NCBI GenBank assembly: GCA_020024265.1
Contig: JAHHTW010000001.1
Location: 71,759 to 135,758, forward strand
Reading direction: 5' to 3'
Source of the DNA: Anaerotignum sp.
Lineage (GTDB): Bacteria; Bacillota; Clostridia; Lachnospirales; Anaerotignaceae
Length of the DNA: 64,000 nt
Shown piece by piece: positions 34,449 through 42,873 of the stretch. The notes under the pieces are model-generated. The model was not told the origin of the DNA, searched no databases, and worked only from the letters and a program-made list of their open reading frames with translations. The position numbers were made by a program, and so were the translations under genes. How positions within the stretch are numbered: position 1 is the stretch's first letter; every line of letters starts with the position of its first letter.

Positions 34449-34961
34449 ACATCCCCCCTATGTTTCTTTCATTCTTTTGTATATCACAAAACAAAGAACG
34501 TATTATCGCTTTTTTTATATCAATACGAACAATATTTTTTTTCGTATCATAAAACAAGCTGTTTTACAGCATTTTTTTGATTTCTCTTTTTCTTTTTTTA
34601 TTTGAAAACAAGAGAACAACAGTTCTATCCAATATAAGGTATCATTTTTTTCATAAGCTTTCTATGCACATTTCCCACAAGATTTTTTTATTATTTTGTA
34701 AAACATTCATATTTTTTTCTATATTTATCAACTTATTCTATTTTTTATGTATTTTTTTACAAAATATATCATGTCGTATGATGTTTTTATTGTTTTTCCA
34801 TTTATTTTTCACAATTCAGCATCGCAAACATATGTACGTATTTTAATATAACAAATAAATATTCCAAAAAAGTCCCAAATAGTTGCATGCTACGCAAAAT
34901 CATACTTTTTTTCTTTCCATTCTCATACATTGTATGGTAAACAAATCAAGGAGGGCTTTGA
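34449..34961. other. Long AT-rich intergenic region
   Basis: 513 bases, very AT-rich, with no supported gene. It holds an inverted repeat ATACGAA / TTCGTAT (34523-34547) with a T-rich loop, upstream of the minus-strand phage-like pair. Open frames of 60-90 codons on both strands are AT-driven and lack ribosome sites. Its richness in T and A tracts could mark a remnant of a mobile element or a regulatory region. Confidence 0.45.
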
Positions 34962-35588
34962 ATGAAGCTGAAAAATGTATTTTGTTGTTGCTGTATATCA
35001 CTATTTGTACTTTCCGGATGTGCAAAAGATTCCCCGCAAACACCTATGGCTGCCATACAACAGCAATTAACCGAAATGGAGGGCTATACCTGCCTTGCCA
35101 CACTCACACGCACATCCAACAAAGGAGAAACTTCCTACGAAACAAGGCAGAGCTACCGCAAAGACGGTGCCTACCGTTTGGAGATTCTCTCCCCCGAAAC
35201 CGTTGCTGGTAACTATACTGTATTCGATGGCAAAACCGTATGTCAGTACAATCCAAAAATGCAGGAACGCATTGTATACGATGTAGCGCCATCCAAACAA
35301 CGCAATGCGCTTTTTTTGGGGAATTTTCTGGAAAATTATCTGCAATCCGAAGGTGTCAGCATAGAAAGCGCCGCATTGGACGAAAGTCGCTGTACCGTTT
35401 TGGAAGCAATCATACCCAGCGATGATCCCAGCATGGCAAGCGAAAAACTTTGGATTGACAACGAAACTCTGCTTCCTGTGCGGCTAATTATTTATGATGC
35501 CGATGGCGCAGAATGCTTGCGGCTGGATTATACTTCCTTTACATATAACCCGCATTTTGACGAAAACTTATTTGAGATCCCCGCATAA
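34962..35588 (+). CDS. LolA-like lipoprotein, GerS type
   Basis: 208 residues. Signal peptide with lipobox LSGC and Cys at about residue 20. The mature part has the LolA-like beta pattern: TCLATLTRTSNKGETSYETRQSY, then YRLEILSPETVAGNYTVFDGKTVCQYNP and KLWIDNETLLPVRLIIYDADG. In Clostridioides difficile GerS is such a lipoprotein, needed for cortex breakdown in germination, and lies near alr and mazEF; here too a mazF gene follows. The role in germination is inferred from this. ATG follows AAGGAGGG. Confidence 0.65.
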   Translation: MKLKNVFCCCCISLFVLSGCAKDSPQTPMAAIQQQLTEMEGYTCLATLTRTSNKGETSYETRQSYRKDGAYRLEILSPETVAGNYTVFDGKTVCQYNPKMQERIVYDVAPSKQRNALFLGNFLENYLQSEGVSIESAALDESRCTVLEAIIPSDDPSMASEKLWIDNETLLPVRLIIYDADGAECLRLDYTSFTYNPHFDENLFEIPA

Positions 35589-35796
35589 AAGCACAAACAC
35601 CGTGGCATACTCCAAATAGTCAGCGCATACATAAGGCAATCCTGTAGCTGTAGCATATGCACAATCTTTCTTTCCGGCAATGGTCGTATGCCAAAAGAAA
35701 AAATACTGCGTAGAGTGTTAGCATTGCCAAATTGTGCGTTTCCATGGTTGTACGCATACTGCCTGACAAATTTGCATAGGCGGAAGGTGTTTTGAA
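35589..35796. other. Gap between the GerS-like gene and mazF: no antitoxin gene
   Basis: 208 bases. No MazE-like gene with a ribosome site was found. The only ATG-started frame in the same direction (35688-35795) encodes a 35-residue basic peptide without MazE features. The gap has several copies of GCATAC and its complement GTATGC, for example at 35604-35610 and near 35688, which could form RNA structure. Confidence 0.5.
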
Positions 35797-36147
35797 ATGA
35801 TCATTCGCAGAGGAGATATTTTTTATGCGGACCTCAGCCCTGTTGTCGGTAGCGAACAGGGCGGTGTACGTCCTGTACTCATCATACAGAACGATATGGG
35901 AAACAAATACAGTCCAACCATCATTTGTGCTGCCATTACTTCACGCATGAATAAGGCAAAATTGCCTACACACATTGCATTGTCATCTACAGAATATGCA
36001 TTGCCAAAGGATAGCGTGGTGCTTCTGGAACAAATCCGCACAATTGACAAACGGCGCTTAAAAGAAAAAATATGCCATATTGACACAGAAAAAATGGCAG
36101 AGGTCAATCGCAGTCTGTTGATTAGCTTGGGGCTGATTGCCAGATAA
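35797..36147 (+). CDS. mazF: MazF/EndoA family mRNA interferase
   Basis: A 116-residue sequence-specific endoribonuclease. Starts IIRRGDIFYADLSPVVGSEQGGVRPVLII, the PemK/MazF core in which the Arg and the GSEQGG loop form the active site, then VICAAITS-type strand with conserved Thr/Ser, and the dimer segment VLLEQIRTIDKRRL near residue 78. Length equals B. subtilis EndoA. The family normally follows an antitoxin gene (mazE) and alr; neither is visible here. ATG follows GGAAGGTG. A strong terminator follows. Confidence 0.93.
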   Translation: MIIRRGDIFYADLSPVVGSEQGGVRPVLIIQNDMGNKYSPTIICAAITSRMNKAKLPTHIALSSTEYALPKDSVVLLEQIRTIDKRRLKEKICHIDTEKMAEVNRSLLISLGLIAR

Positions 36148-36150
36148 CAT

Positions 36151-36191
36151 AAAAAAAGCGGTGGCTGCTTTTTTTGCATACCACCGCTTTT
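36151..36191 (+). terminator. Terminator after mazF
   Basis: AAAAGCGGTGG pairs with CCACCGCTTTT around a 16-base loop with its own T run. Confidence 0.8.
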
Positions 36192-36332
36192 CTACATAAA
36201 AATCATAAAAACATCATTGGAAAACAAAAGAAACAGATGAAAACCCTATCCCCACAGATCACCCAAACACAACATAAGCATTAGAGCAAGTTCTTATGTT
36301 TGCTTGCTTTTTGCAGGCATTGTTGTGCTTTT

Positions 36333-36926
36333 TTATTTCTTGTTTTGGTTCTGATAAAAATAGTGCTTTTGATTCATATGATCTCTTGCAATTTCGAGGG
36401 ATTCGCCAAAACGTTGAAAATGCACAATTTCTCTTTCACGCAGAAAACGCAAGGGAGCCAAAACATCTGGATCTTCTGCCATATCAATCAAATATTCATA
36501 TGTGCTGCGTGCTTTCTGCTCTGCTGCCATATCTTCATACAAATCGGTAATCGGATCGCCTTTGGACTGGAGCGCAGTCGCCGAAAACGGTACACCGGCT
36601 GCACTGCTCGGATATACCCCAAAACCATGGTTGACATAGTATGCATCCAATCCACCAGCAATGATTTCATCCTTAGACAAACCCTGCATCAACTGAGAAA
36701 CCATGGTACTGGTCATCTCCATATGTGCCAATTCCTCCGTTGCAATATCATTGAGCGTCGCTCTGGCCTCAGGGGTTACCATGGTAAAACGCTGGCTTAA
36801 ATATCGCAGCGCTGCACCGGATTCACCATCACCTCCGCCATAGGATTCCAAAATCAGCTTTGCCATACGTGCATCCGGCTTTTTGATATTGATGGGAAAT
36901 TCCAATTTCTTTTCATAAATCCACAT
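36333..36926 (-). CDS. cotJC: Spore coat protein CotJC (manganese catalase family)
   Basis: 197 residues of the di-manganese catalase fold: AALRYLSQRFTM, EELAHMEMTSTMV (EExxHxE-type ligands) near residue 66, and the later helix with REREIVHFQRFGE near residue 170. Found in the inner spore coat. ATG starts directly at the end of cotJB (TAAATG), with AAAGGAG upstream. The terminal gene of cotJABC; a strong marker for a spore former. Confidence 0.95.
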   Translation of the reverse strand: MWIYEKKLEFPINIKKPDARMAKLILESYGGGDGESGAALRYLSQRFTMVTPEARATLNDIATEELAHMEMTSTMVSQLMQGLSKDEIIAGGLDAYYVNHGFGVYPSSAAGVPFSATALQSKGDPITDLYEDMAAEQKARSTYEYLIDMAEDPDVLAPLRFLREREIVHFQRFGESLEIARDHMNQKHYFYQNQNKK

Positions 36927-37214
36927 TTAACGACACTCCTTTCCTGCCAAAGAGGGATTTGCACCAATCTGCCACGGCCAAGGATCATTTTTCCACTGCC
37001 ATGTCGCATCATTCTCTCCCGCATCACTGCGGAAGGAACACAACGGTCCATAGGCATCTTCATATTTCATACGGACTTCTTCGGCTGCCGCAACGACTTT
37101 GCGATAATCTCCAATCGCTTTGGTATCCTCAGGATGTGTATTGAGATATAAACCCATATCCACTGCAATAAAATCCAACTCCATCAGTTTTTGTAAGATT
37201 ACATCTTTTTCCAT
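36927..37214 (-). CDS. cotJB: Spore coat protein CotJB
   Basis: A 95-residue coat protein. The family pattern is clear: LQKLMELDFIAVDMGLYLNTHPED, then a central YEDAYGPL and the C-terminal tryptophan-rich segment WQWKNDPWPWQ. ATG at 37214 follows AAGGGGGG. It overlaps the end of cotJA by 16 bases and abuts cotJC. Confidence 0.93.
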   Translation of the reverse strand: MEKDVILQKLMELDFIAVDMGLYLNTHPEDTKAIGDYRKVVAAAEEVRMKYEDAYGPLCSFRSDAGENDATWQWKNDPWPWQIGANPSLAGKECR

Positions 37215-37477
37215 GATTGTTCCCCCCTTGCATTTTGACGTATATGACTTCCCTGCTGATATGGCATAGAAAGTGCCGGAAATGCCGTACCACATACCAA
37301 ATCCTGCTCTGCATTAAGCGAAACACGATAGGGCTGACTTGCGACATACGCCTGTGCCAGCCCTACCTCTGCAAGCACACAAGCATTGCATCCATCTGTA
37401 CCACATATACCATCTGATTGTGCCGGCAGAGTTTCCATGACTTCTTCCAACAAAAAGCTATCCACAATTTCTTTCAT
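37199..37477 (-). CDS. cotJA: Spore coat-associated protein CotJA
   Basis: A 92-residue coat protein with GLAQAYVASQPYRVSLNAEQDLVCGTAFPALSMPY-type core (residues about 37-72), the CotJA domain. It has four cysteines near residues 23-31. ATG at 37477 follows AGGAGG. First gene of cotJABC, with a sigma-E-like promoter just upstream. Confidence 0.88.
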   Translation of the reverse strand: MKEIVDSFLLEEVMETLPAQSDGICGTDGCNACVLAEVGLAQAYVASQPYRVSLNAEQDLVCGTAFPALSMPYQQGSHIRQNARGEQSWKKM

Positions 37478-37508
37478 GTCATTTCCTCCTATTCCTACTT
37501 CTTTGATT

Positions 37509-37535
37509 ATGATATGGAAAGGAAAGGCTATATGT
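37509..37535 (-). promoter_or_regulatory. Sigma-E-like promoter of cotJABC
   Basis: On the complement, ACATAT (37530-37535), 13 bases, and CATATCAT (37509-37516) resemble the mother-cell sigma-E elements. The position, 32 bases before the cotJA start, and the coat function agree. Confidence 0.55.
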
Positions 37536-37560
37536 GCAAGATTCTTCTCCCGTAGCAAAA

Positions 37561-37581
37561 CACATTGGAATGTGATATAAT
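37561..37581 (+). promoter_or_regulatory. Extended -10 promoter with palindrome for the AlaX-type gene
   Basis: TGATATAAT at 37573-37581 is an extended -10. It is overlapped by a perfect inverted repeat CACATT-GG-AATGTG at 37561-37574, a possible operator. The -35 is weak. Confidence 0.5.
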
Positions 37582-37625
37582 TTTTCCATACATTACTGAT
37601 GACAAAAGAAATGAGGGAATAGATC

Positions 37626-38792
37626 ATGCAAACCATAAAATCATATTACAATGATGCTTACACCACAGATTTTACCGCAACCGTTGTATCCTGCGAGCCG
37701 ATTGGCAAGCAATACGGTGTCGTTTTGGACAGCACATTTTTTTATCCGGAAGGCGGTGGACAACCTGCGGATTATGGTACATTGGGCAATGCAAATGTAC
37801 AGGACGTAAAGGAAAAAGATCATATTATTACACATATCACGGATAAGCCGTTGGAAGTCGGAACATCCGTAGCAGGGCATATTGACTGGAAGCGTCGGTT
37901 TGATCTGATGCAAAATCATTCCGGAGAGCATATTTTATCCGGCATCATTTGCAGTCGTTACGGATGTGATAATGTGGGATTTCATATGGGAAAGGATGTC
38001 ATACTGATTGATTTCAACACCAAAATTCCTGACGGGGATTTACCATTATTGGAGCAGACTGCGAATGAAGCCATTTGGAAAAATGCACCTTCCCGTGTGT
38101 TCTATCCCTCCGCTGCGGAATTGGATGCATTGGAATACCGCAGCAAAAAAGCATTATCGGGGCAAGTGCGTATTCTGGAAATGGTGGGGTATGACCGTTG
38201 TGCGTGTTGTGGAACACATGTACAGCTTGCAGGTGAAATTGGTATCATCAAGATTTTATCTGCACAAAATTACAAAGGGGGAACCCGACTGGAAATTGTC
38301 TGCGGAATGCGTGCATTTGCCGACTATCAGGAAAAAACAAAAAATGCAGCTGCCATATCCGCACTGCTTTCTGTACCTACAAGCAAAATTGCAGAAGCAA
38401 CTGCCTCACTGTATCAGGAGCGGGAGGCACTCAAACAAGTCATCAGCCGTATGAAATGGGAAAAAATACACACATTGGCAAAGCAGGCAGATGAAACACA
38501 AAAGCAGCTTTGTTTCTTTATACAGGATTTTGATGCAAAAGACATGGTACATTTTGCAGACCTACTTTTAGAAAAAACGAACGGGACTGTTGCAGTATTT
38601 TCCGAAGCAAATACAGGCTTTTCCTTTGTACTGATGAGTCGCACAGAGGATATGCGTTCCATTGCTGCACAGATGCGGGAAACATTCCAAAGCAAGGGTG
38701 GTGGAAAGCCGGAAAGTGTACAAGGGAAAACCGAAGCCAGCCAAAAGGATTTGCAAGCATTCTTTTCAGCAAAGGGATTTGAAATTTTATAA
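37626..38792 (+). CDS. AlaX-type alanyl-tRNA editing protein with DHHA1 domain
   Basis: 388 residues. Hydrolyses mischarged Ser- or Gly-tRNA-Ala in trans. The first 230 residues are the threonyl/alanyl editing domain, with zinc ligands in NHSGEHILSG near residue 98 and CCGTHVQLAGEIG near residue 194, and the strand YPEGGGQPADYG near 40. The C-terminus is a DHHA1 domain including GGGKPESVQGK. It lacks the class II synthetase core, so it is free-standing. Start ATG follows GAGGGAA. Divergent from cotJABC. Confidence 0.92.
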   Translation: MQTIKSYYNDAYTTDFTATVVSCEPIGKQYGVVLDSTFFYPEGGGQPADYGTLGNANVQDVKEKDHIITHITDKPLEVGTSVAGHIDWKRRFDLMQNHSGEHILSGIICSRYGCDNVGFHMGKDVILIDFNTKIPDGDLPLLEQTANEAIWKNAPSRVFYPSAAELDALEYRSKKALSGQVRILEMVGYDRCACCGTHVQLAGEIGIIKILSAQNYKGGTRLEIVCGMRAFADYQEKTKNAAAISALLSVPTSKIAEATASLYQEREALKQVISRMKWEKIHTLAKQADETQKQLCFFIQDFDAKDMVHFADLLLEKTNGTVAVFSEANTGFSFVLMSRTEDMRSIAAQMRETFQSKGGGKPESVQGKTEASQKDLQAFFSAKGFEIL

Positions 38793-38800
38793 CGACAAAA

Positions 38801-39232
38801 GACCTTGGGGCGTTGCCCCAATCCCCACAATCTTTTGAAAAAGATTGACCAAAACTTTTGATGCAGTATTTCTCCGAAATACTGCCATGGTTTTACAAAC
38901 AGGGATGGCATGTAGGACGGACAGACCTTGGGGCGTTGCCCCAATTTCCATAATCTTTTACAAAAGATGGAACAAAACTTTTGATGCAGTATTTCTCCGA
39001 AATACTGCCATAGTTTTACAAACAGGGATGGCATGTAGGACGGACAGACCTTGGGGCATTGCCCCAATTTCCATAATCTTTTGCAAAAGATGGAACAAAA
39101 CTTTTGATGCAGTATTTCTCCGAAATACTGCCATGGTTTTACAAACAGGGATGGCATGTAGGACGGACAGACCTTGGGGCGTTGCCCCATCCCCCACAAT
39201 CTTTTGCAAAAGATGGAACAAAACTTTTTGAT
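38801..39232. repeat. Tandem array of a 123-bp structured repeat, 3.5 copies
   Basis: Copies begin at 38801, 38924, 39047 and 39170 (the last partial). Each unit starts GACCTTGGGGCGTTGCCCC and contains four possible hairpins: TTGGGGC/GCCCCAA, ATCTTTT/AAAAGAT, GCAGTATTTC/GAAATACTGC (perfect ten-base stem) and TGCCAT/ATGGCA. Copies are almost identical. Because 123 is a multiple of three, open frames run through on both strands, but no ribosome site supports them. A single related hairpin lies at 63699-63715. Confidence 0.9.
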
Positions 39233-39252
39233 TGCATGTATGATGGATCACA

Positions 39253-39290
39253 CAAAAAGGTTGGGAAACAAAATCTTTCCCAACCTTTTT
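39253..39290. terminator. Bidirectional terminator after glycerate kinase
   Basis: AAAAAGGTTGGGAAA / TTTCCCAACCTTTTT with a seven-base loop, a perfect 15-base stem flanked by A and T runs. It separates the repeat array from the gene ending at 39323. Confidence 0.9.
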
Positions 39291-39322
39291 CATTTGTTGC
39301 AAGCAATGGTATGGATATTCTT

Positions 39323-40579
39323 TTAAGCATTTTCCTCCATCAACAAAAAGTACAAATCATTGACATTCGTACCTGTTGGCCCTGTCATAATCAGTCCATC
39401 CACCTGTCTCAATGCATCATATGCATTGTTATCCGCAAGCACTTGTTCGCATGAAATATTTTTTTCCTTCAGCTTCTGCATTGTATTTCCATCCACCATA
39501 CCACCTGCTGCATCCGTAGGGCCATCGGTGCCATCTGAGCCAACAGCTGCCAAAAGCACATGGTCCATACCTTCCAAATACGGTGCTGCTGCCAAAGCAA
39601 GCTCTTGATTGCGTCCGCCTTTTCCTGTACCGGTAAGATGCACAACCGTTTCTCCACCACAAATCAAAGCACATTTTCCGGACAACATCCCTTCGCCTTT
39701 TTGCCTGCTTCTTGCAATAGCGCCCATAAACCGTCCTGCTTCTCTCGCTTCACAATCCAACATCGTTGTCAATACAAATGGCGTATATCCAAGTTCTTGC
39801 GCTACAGTGGCAGCGGCATTGCAAAGCTGTGACACACTGCCTGTTACCACAACCGCTCCATTCTCTACATGCTTTGGTGTTTCTTCTTGCAGCTGCTTTT
39901 TCATTTTGGGTGAAATCTTCAGGTCATATTTCTGCACAATATCCCATGCCTGCTGTACTGTGGATGCATCTGCCACAGTAGGGCCTGATGCAATCGCATC
40001 TACACGATCTCCCAATATATCGCTCAATGCAATGGTATATACGAATGCGGGTGCGCAGAGCTTTGCAAAACGTCCACCTTTTACTGCCGAAAGATGCTTG
40101 CGTATGGTATTGATTTCCACAATATCTGCACCACATGCCAAAAGCTGCTGATTGATTTCTTTCAAATCAGAAAGCGTTAAGCACCCAGAAGGCTTTTCAA
40201 ACAATGCCGAACCACCTCCGGAGAGCAAAAACAACACCGTATCCTCTTTTGTCAATCCCTCAACTGCTTCCAGTATCACCTCTGTACCCTTAATACAGTT
40301 TTCATCCAATACCGGATGACTTCCCTCTATGATTTGAAAGCCCTCGATTTCCCCTTGACTATGCCTGTATTTTGTCAATACCACGCCTTTTTTGATACGT
40401 CCTTGCAGCAATTCACTCGCTGCTTTTGCCATTGTCCACGCAGCCTTCCCCACTGCGATGACGGTTACAAAGTTTGAAAGCTGCCTTTGCTTCAATGCCC
40501 GATGGACTGCCTCATACGGCATCACACTTTGCAGCGTTTGATGGATGATATATTCTGCATCCTGACGTAATGTTCCCAT
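39323..40579 (-). CDS. Glycerate 2-kinase (DUF4147/MOFRL family)
   Basis: 418 residues. Phosphorylates D-glycerate at the 2-position in glycerate or serine catabolism. N-terminal half includes VIAVGKAAWTMAKAA and the active-site LFLLSGGGSALFEKP near residue 112; the C-terminal MOFRL domain includes GGETVVHLTGTGKGGRNQEL near residue 300 and AVGSDGTDGPTDAAGG near 345. ATG at 40579 follows GGAGG; the upstream extension overlaps the promoter. Single-gene unit. Confidence 0.92.
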   Translation of the reverse strand: MGTLRQDAEYIIHQTLQSVMPYEAVHRALKQRQLSNFVTVIAVGKAAWTMAKAASELLQGRIKKGVVLTKYRHSQGEIEGFQIIEGSHPVLDENCIKGTEVILEAVEGLTKEDTVLFLLSGGGSALFEKPSGCLTLSDLKEINQQLLACGADIVEINTIRKHLSAVKGGRFAKLCAPAFVYTIALSDILGDRVDAIASGPTVADASTVQQAWDIVQKYDLKISPKMKKQLQEETPKHVENGAVVVTGSVSQLCNAAATVAQELGYTPFVLTTMLDCEAREAGRFMGAIARSRQKGEGMLSGKCALICGGETVVHLTGTGKGGRNQELALAAAPYLEGMDHVLLAAVGSDGTDGPTDAAGGMVDGNTMQKLKEKNISCEQVLADNNAYDALRQVDGLIMTGPTGTNVNDLYFLLMEENA

Positions 40580-40616
40580 TCCAATACCTCCTTGAAATTG
40601 CGGATTTCTTTTTTCT

Positions 40617-40645
40617 ATTGTATCGGTATCTGAGCATATTGACAA
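40617..40645 (-). promoter_or_regulatory. Promoter of the glycerate kinase gene
   Basis: On the complement, TTGTCA (40640-40645) and TACAAT (40617-40622) with 17-base spacing. Confidence 0.75.
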
Positions 40646-40703
40646 GGGGCGAAAAAATATTCCCGAAACATTACAATACTGCTATGCACGCCTTCTTTGG
40701 GAT

Positions 40704-40732
40704 AAAAAAAGGAAGCCATCCGACTTCCTTTC
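40704..40732 (-). terminator. Terminator of the sulfatase-like gene
   Basis: AAAGGAAG / CTTCCTTT with an eight-base loop, followed on the complement by TTTTTTT, just after the stop at 40737. Confidence 0.88.
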
Positions 40733-40736
40733 TCTG

Positions 40737-42614
40737 TTAGGAATTTAATTTATGATCAAACAACAAATAATACTCCCAGCCATGCAAATATTTTATGGCT
40801 TGATTCATTTCTTCTGTATATTCCTCGATATAATCACCGTTTGCCGTCATTTGATACATATTGGAAAGCACAGGATATTTCTTACGGATTGCATTGAGCG
40901 TGTCATATACGGGAGAAAGTTCATCCAGTCCTGCAAACTCCATCGTCAATGCACCCAAATAAAAGGAACTGATGATTCCGCTTTCCGGCAGCTTTGCATC
41001 TGCAATATTCTCTTTCACATCGCACAGCTGTGCTGCGCTGTCATTGCTCCAAATGATATAGGGTGTTTGGTACAATGCCATTTGTTCTTTTGGTGTACCA
41101 TTGGCATCAATGGGATAATCCAATAGATCAAAGAAGTCCATACCATTGGAAAAACCGGGAAGGTGGTCACCGAAATAAACCACGATAATCGGTTCTTCGC
41201 TATTTTCCGCATAATCCACCAACCGCTGCAATTCCCGATCCGCATCCATGATACAATGGAAATATTGATTCAACAAATCATTTTCTTCCTTTGTCAAAGC
41301 CACATCTGTTTTGAAATGCTGTTCTATGTTTTGAAATTTATTTTCATACGGTCCATGATTTTGTATGGTTACACTAAAGAGAAACTGTGGTGCATCCGAG
41401 GACCGGATGTTTGTATCCAGCACTTCAATGATTTTATCCATCGTTGCTTCTTCATTGATATAGCCAGCAATGCCCTGTGTTTGCAAATGAAAAGAATCTT
41501 CCAGAAAATATGTATCCTCAAAGCCAAAATGAGGATATACATTTTGTCTGTTGTAAAACCATGCATAGCCCGGATGAATTGCTGCGGTATGATACCCAAT
41601 ATTGCGCAGACGATATGGGATTGCATCTATCTCATGCCGTACAAAATCATAGGACGGCTGTGTGCTGCGCAGCAAACGTGTGGAAAGACCTGTCAATACA
41701 TCATACTCCGTATTTGCTGTACCACCGCCAAAACCCGGTACAAAGATATGCCCACTGACCGCATGCTCACTTTTGCTCAATTCCTTAAAATGCTGCATGG
41801 GGTCTACCAGTCCGTCAAAAGAGATGTGTGGATTTTCACTCAAATCAGAATATGCCTCTCCCATAATCATAACGATATGTGGCTTTTTCTCCTGTTCTGC
41901 CGGTTTTTCCATATCATAAATTTCAGCATATGTCTGCTCATGATATCCTTCCGGTTTTTCTACGGACATCAAACTGATTTGATGTACAAAAGAATATGAC
42001 AAACCATGGGAATTATACTGATTTACTGCAAAATATGGATTTCCGTAAACAGGATATTTGGCATATTGAGCATCATTGGCATAAATGACAGCATATGCTG
42101 CTGCACCAATCACAATCGTGCATACCAATCCAATCCCACACTGCTTCCGATTGATGTTTGCAGCCGGCAGTTTCCAAATCAGAAACACCAGCAATACAAT
42201 CAGCAGAAACACGCAAATTATCAACAATACCACCTGCCAAATAGGGAATGTCCGAAAAATAGACATCGCTTCTTTCACCAGCTGCAAATCGGTAGGCAAA
42301 AGCGGTTCCTGTCGCATAGTGACCTTAATCTTATCTGCAATCGACAAAATCAGCCATATGGCATTGAGCAATACACCGGAAAACACGGTGTGTCTTGTTA
42401 AGAAGAACAATATCCCCATCACACATAACGCAGGCAGGAAATTCCATAGAATCAAAGAGGGGTTTTCCATTACAATTTGTATAACCTCTCTCTGATCTGT
42501 TGTTGTTACCCCAAACATGATGATCGTTGCCAACAGCGTCGCACACAGCAAAAAAACAATACGATTGCGCCATCGTTTTTCTATCATATCAGATATCTGA
42601 TAGATCAAAGACAT
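40737..42614 (-). CDS. LTA synthase-like membrane sulfatase/phosphoglycerol transferase
   Basis: 625 residues. Five N-terminal membrane segments (to about residue 190), then an extracellular alkaline-phosphatase-like domain: VMIMGEAYSDL near residue 250, where LTA synthases have the Thr/Ser nucleophile region, the GGTANTEYDVLTGL segment near 300 with the catalytic Thr, and VVYFGDHLPGF near 495 with metal ligands. It probably transfers glycerol phosphate to a cell-wall polymer or glycolipid. Exact product unknown. ATG at 42614 follows GAAAGGA. Confidence 0.85.
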   Translation of the reverse strand: MSLIYQISDMIEKRWRNRIVFLLCATLLATIIMFGVTTTDQREVIQIVMENPSLILWNFLPALCVMGILFFLTRHTVFSGVLLNAIWLILSIADKIKVTMRQEPLLPTDLQLVKEAMSIFRTFPIWQVVLLIICVFLLIVLLVFLIWKLPAANINRKQCGIGLVCTIVIGAAAYAVIYANDAQYAKYPVYGNPYFAVNQYNSHGLSYSFVHQISLMSVEKPEGYHEQTYAEIYDMEKPAEQEKKPHIVMIMGEAYSDLSENPHISFDGLVDPMQHFKELSKSEHAVSGHIFVPGFGGGTANTEYDVLTGLSTRLLRSTQPSYDFVRHEIDAIPYRLRNIGYHTAAIHPGYAWFYNRQNVYPHFGFEDTYFLEDSFHLQTQGIAGYINEEATMDKIIEVLDTNIRSSDAPQFLFSVTIQNHGPYENKFQNIEQHFKTDVALTKEENDLLNQYFHCIMDADRELQRLVDYAENSEEPIIVVYFGDHLPGFSNGMDFFDLLDYPIDANGTPKEQMALYQTPYIIWSNDSAAQLCDVKENIADAKLPESGIISSFYLGALTMEFAGLDELSPVYDTLNAIRKKYPVLSNMYQMTANGDYIEEYTEEMNQAIKYLHGWEYYLLFDHKLNS

Positions 42615-42674
42615 ACAAAACATCCTTTCTCTTTCTGGTTTCGTCATTTTTCATTGGTATTTTCCTAATGTCGT

Positions 42675-42703
42675 ATTATACGATATTCTGTATAGAAAGT
42701 AAA
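42675..42703 (-). promoter_or_regulatory. Promoter of the sulfatase-like gene
   Basis: On the complement, TTTACT (42698-42703) and TATAAT (42675-42680) with 17-base spacing, 60 bases upstream of the start codon. Confidence 0.75.
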
Positions 42704-42822
42704 GTAAGTCTATGCAAACTTCTTTTTTCTTATCGGAAAGTTTGACATCTGCCATCCTTTCCTCTGCTGTATTTTGTCCAATATTATGGCTTGATTTCAA
42801 ATATTGCAAAACGTCATAAAAT

Positions 42823-42860
42823 AAAAAAAGACCATCTATACCGGATAGATGATCTTTTTA
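42823..42860 (-). terminator. Terminator of the membrane protein gene at 42874-43353
   Basis: AGATCATCTAT / ATAGATGGTCT (one G-T pair) with a five-base loop and a run of T on the complement. Confidence 0.85.
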
Positions 42861-42873
42861 TGATACCGCAATC

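Noticed and set aside
35688..35795. A 35-codon frame before mazF as a MazE antitoxin
   Set aside because: It has no ribosome site and no AbrB-like or RHH DNA-binding pattern, and it is far shorter than MazE.
38414..39231. Open frames on both strands running through the 123-bp repeats, giving repeated peptides
   Set aside because: They exist only because the unit is a multiple of three bases. They overlap the end of the AlaX-type gene or lack start signals.
38801..39232. The tandem array as a CRISPR
   Set aside because: The repeats are contiguous 123-bp units with no variable spacers, and no cas gene is near.
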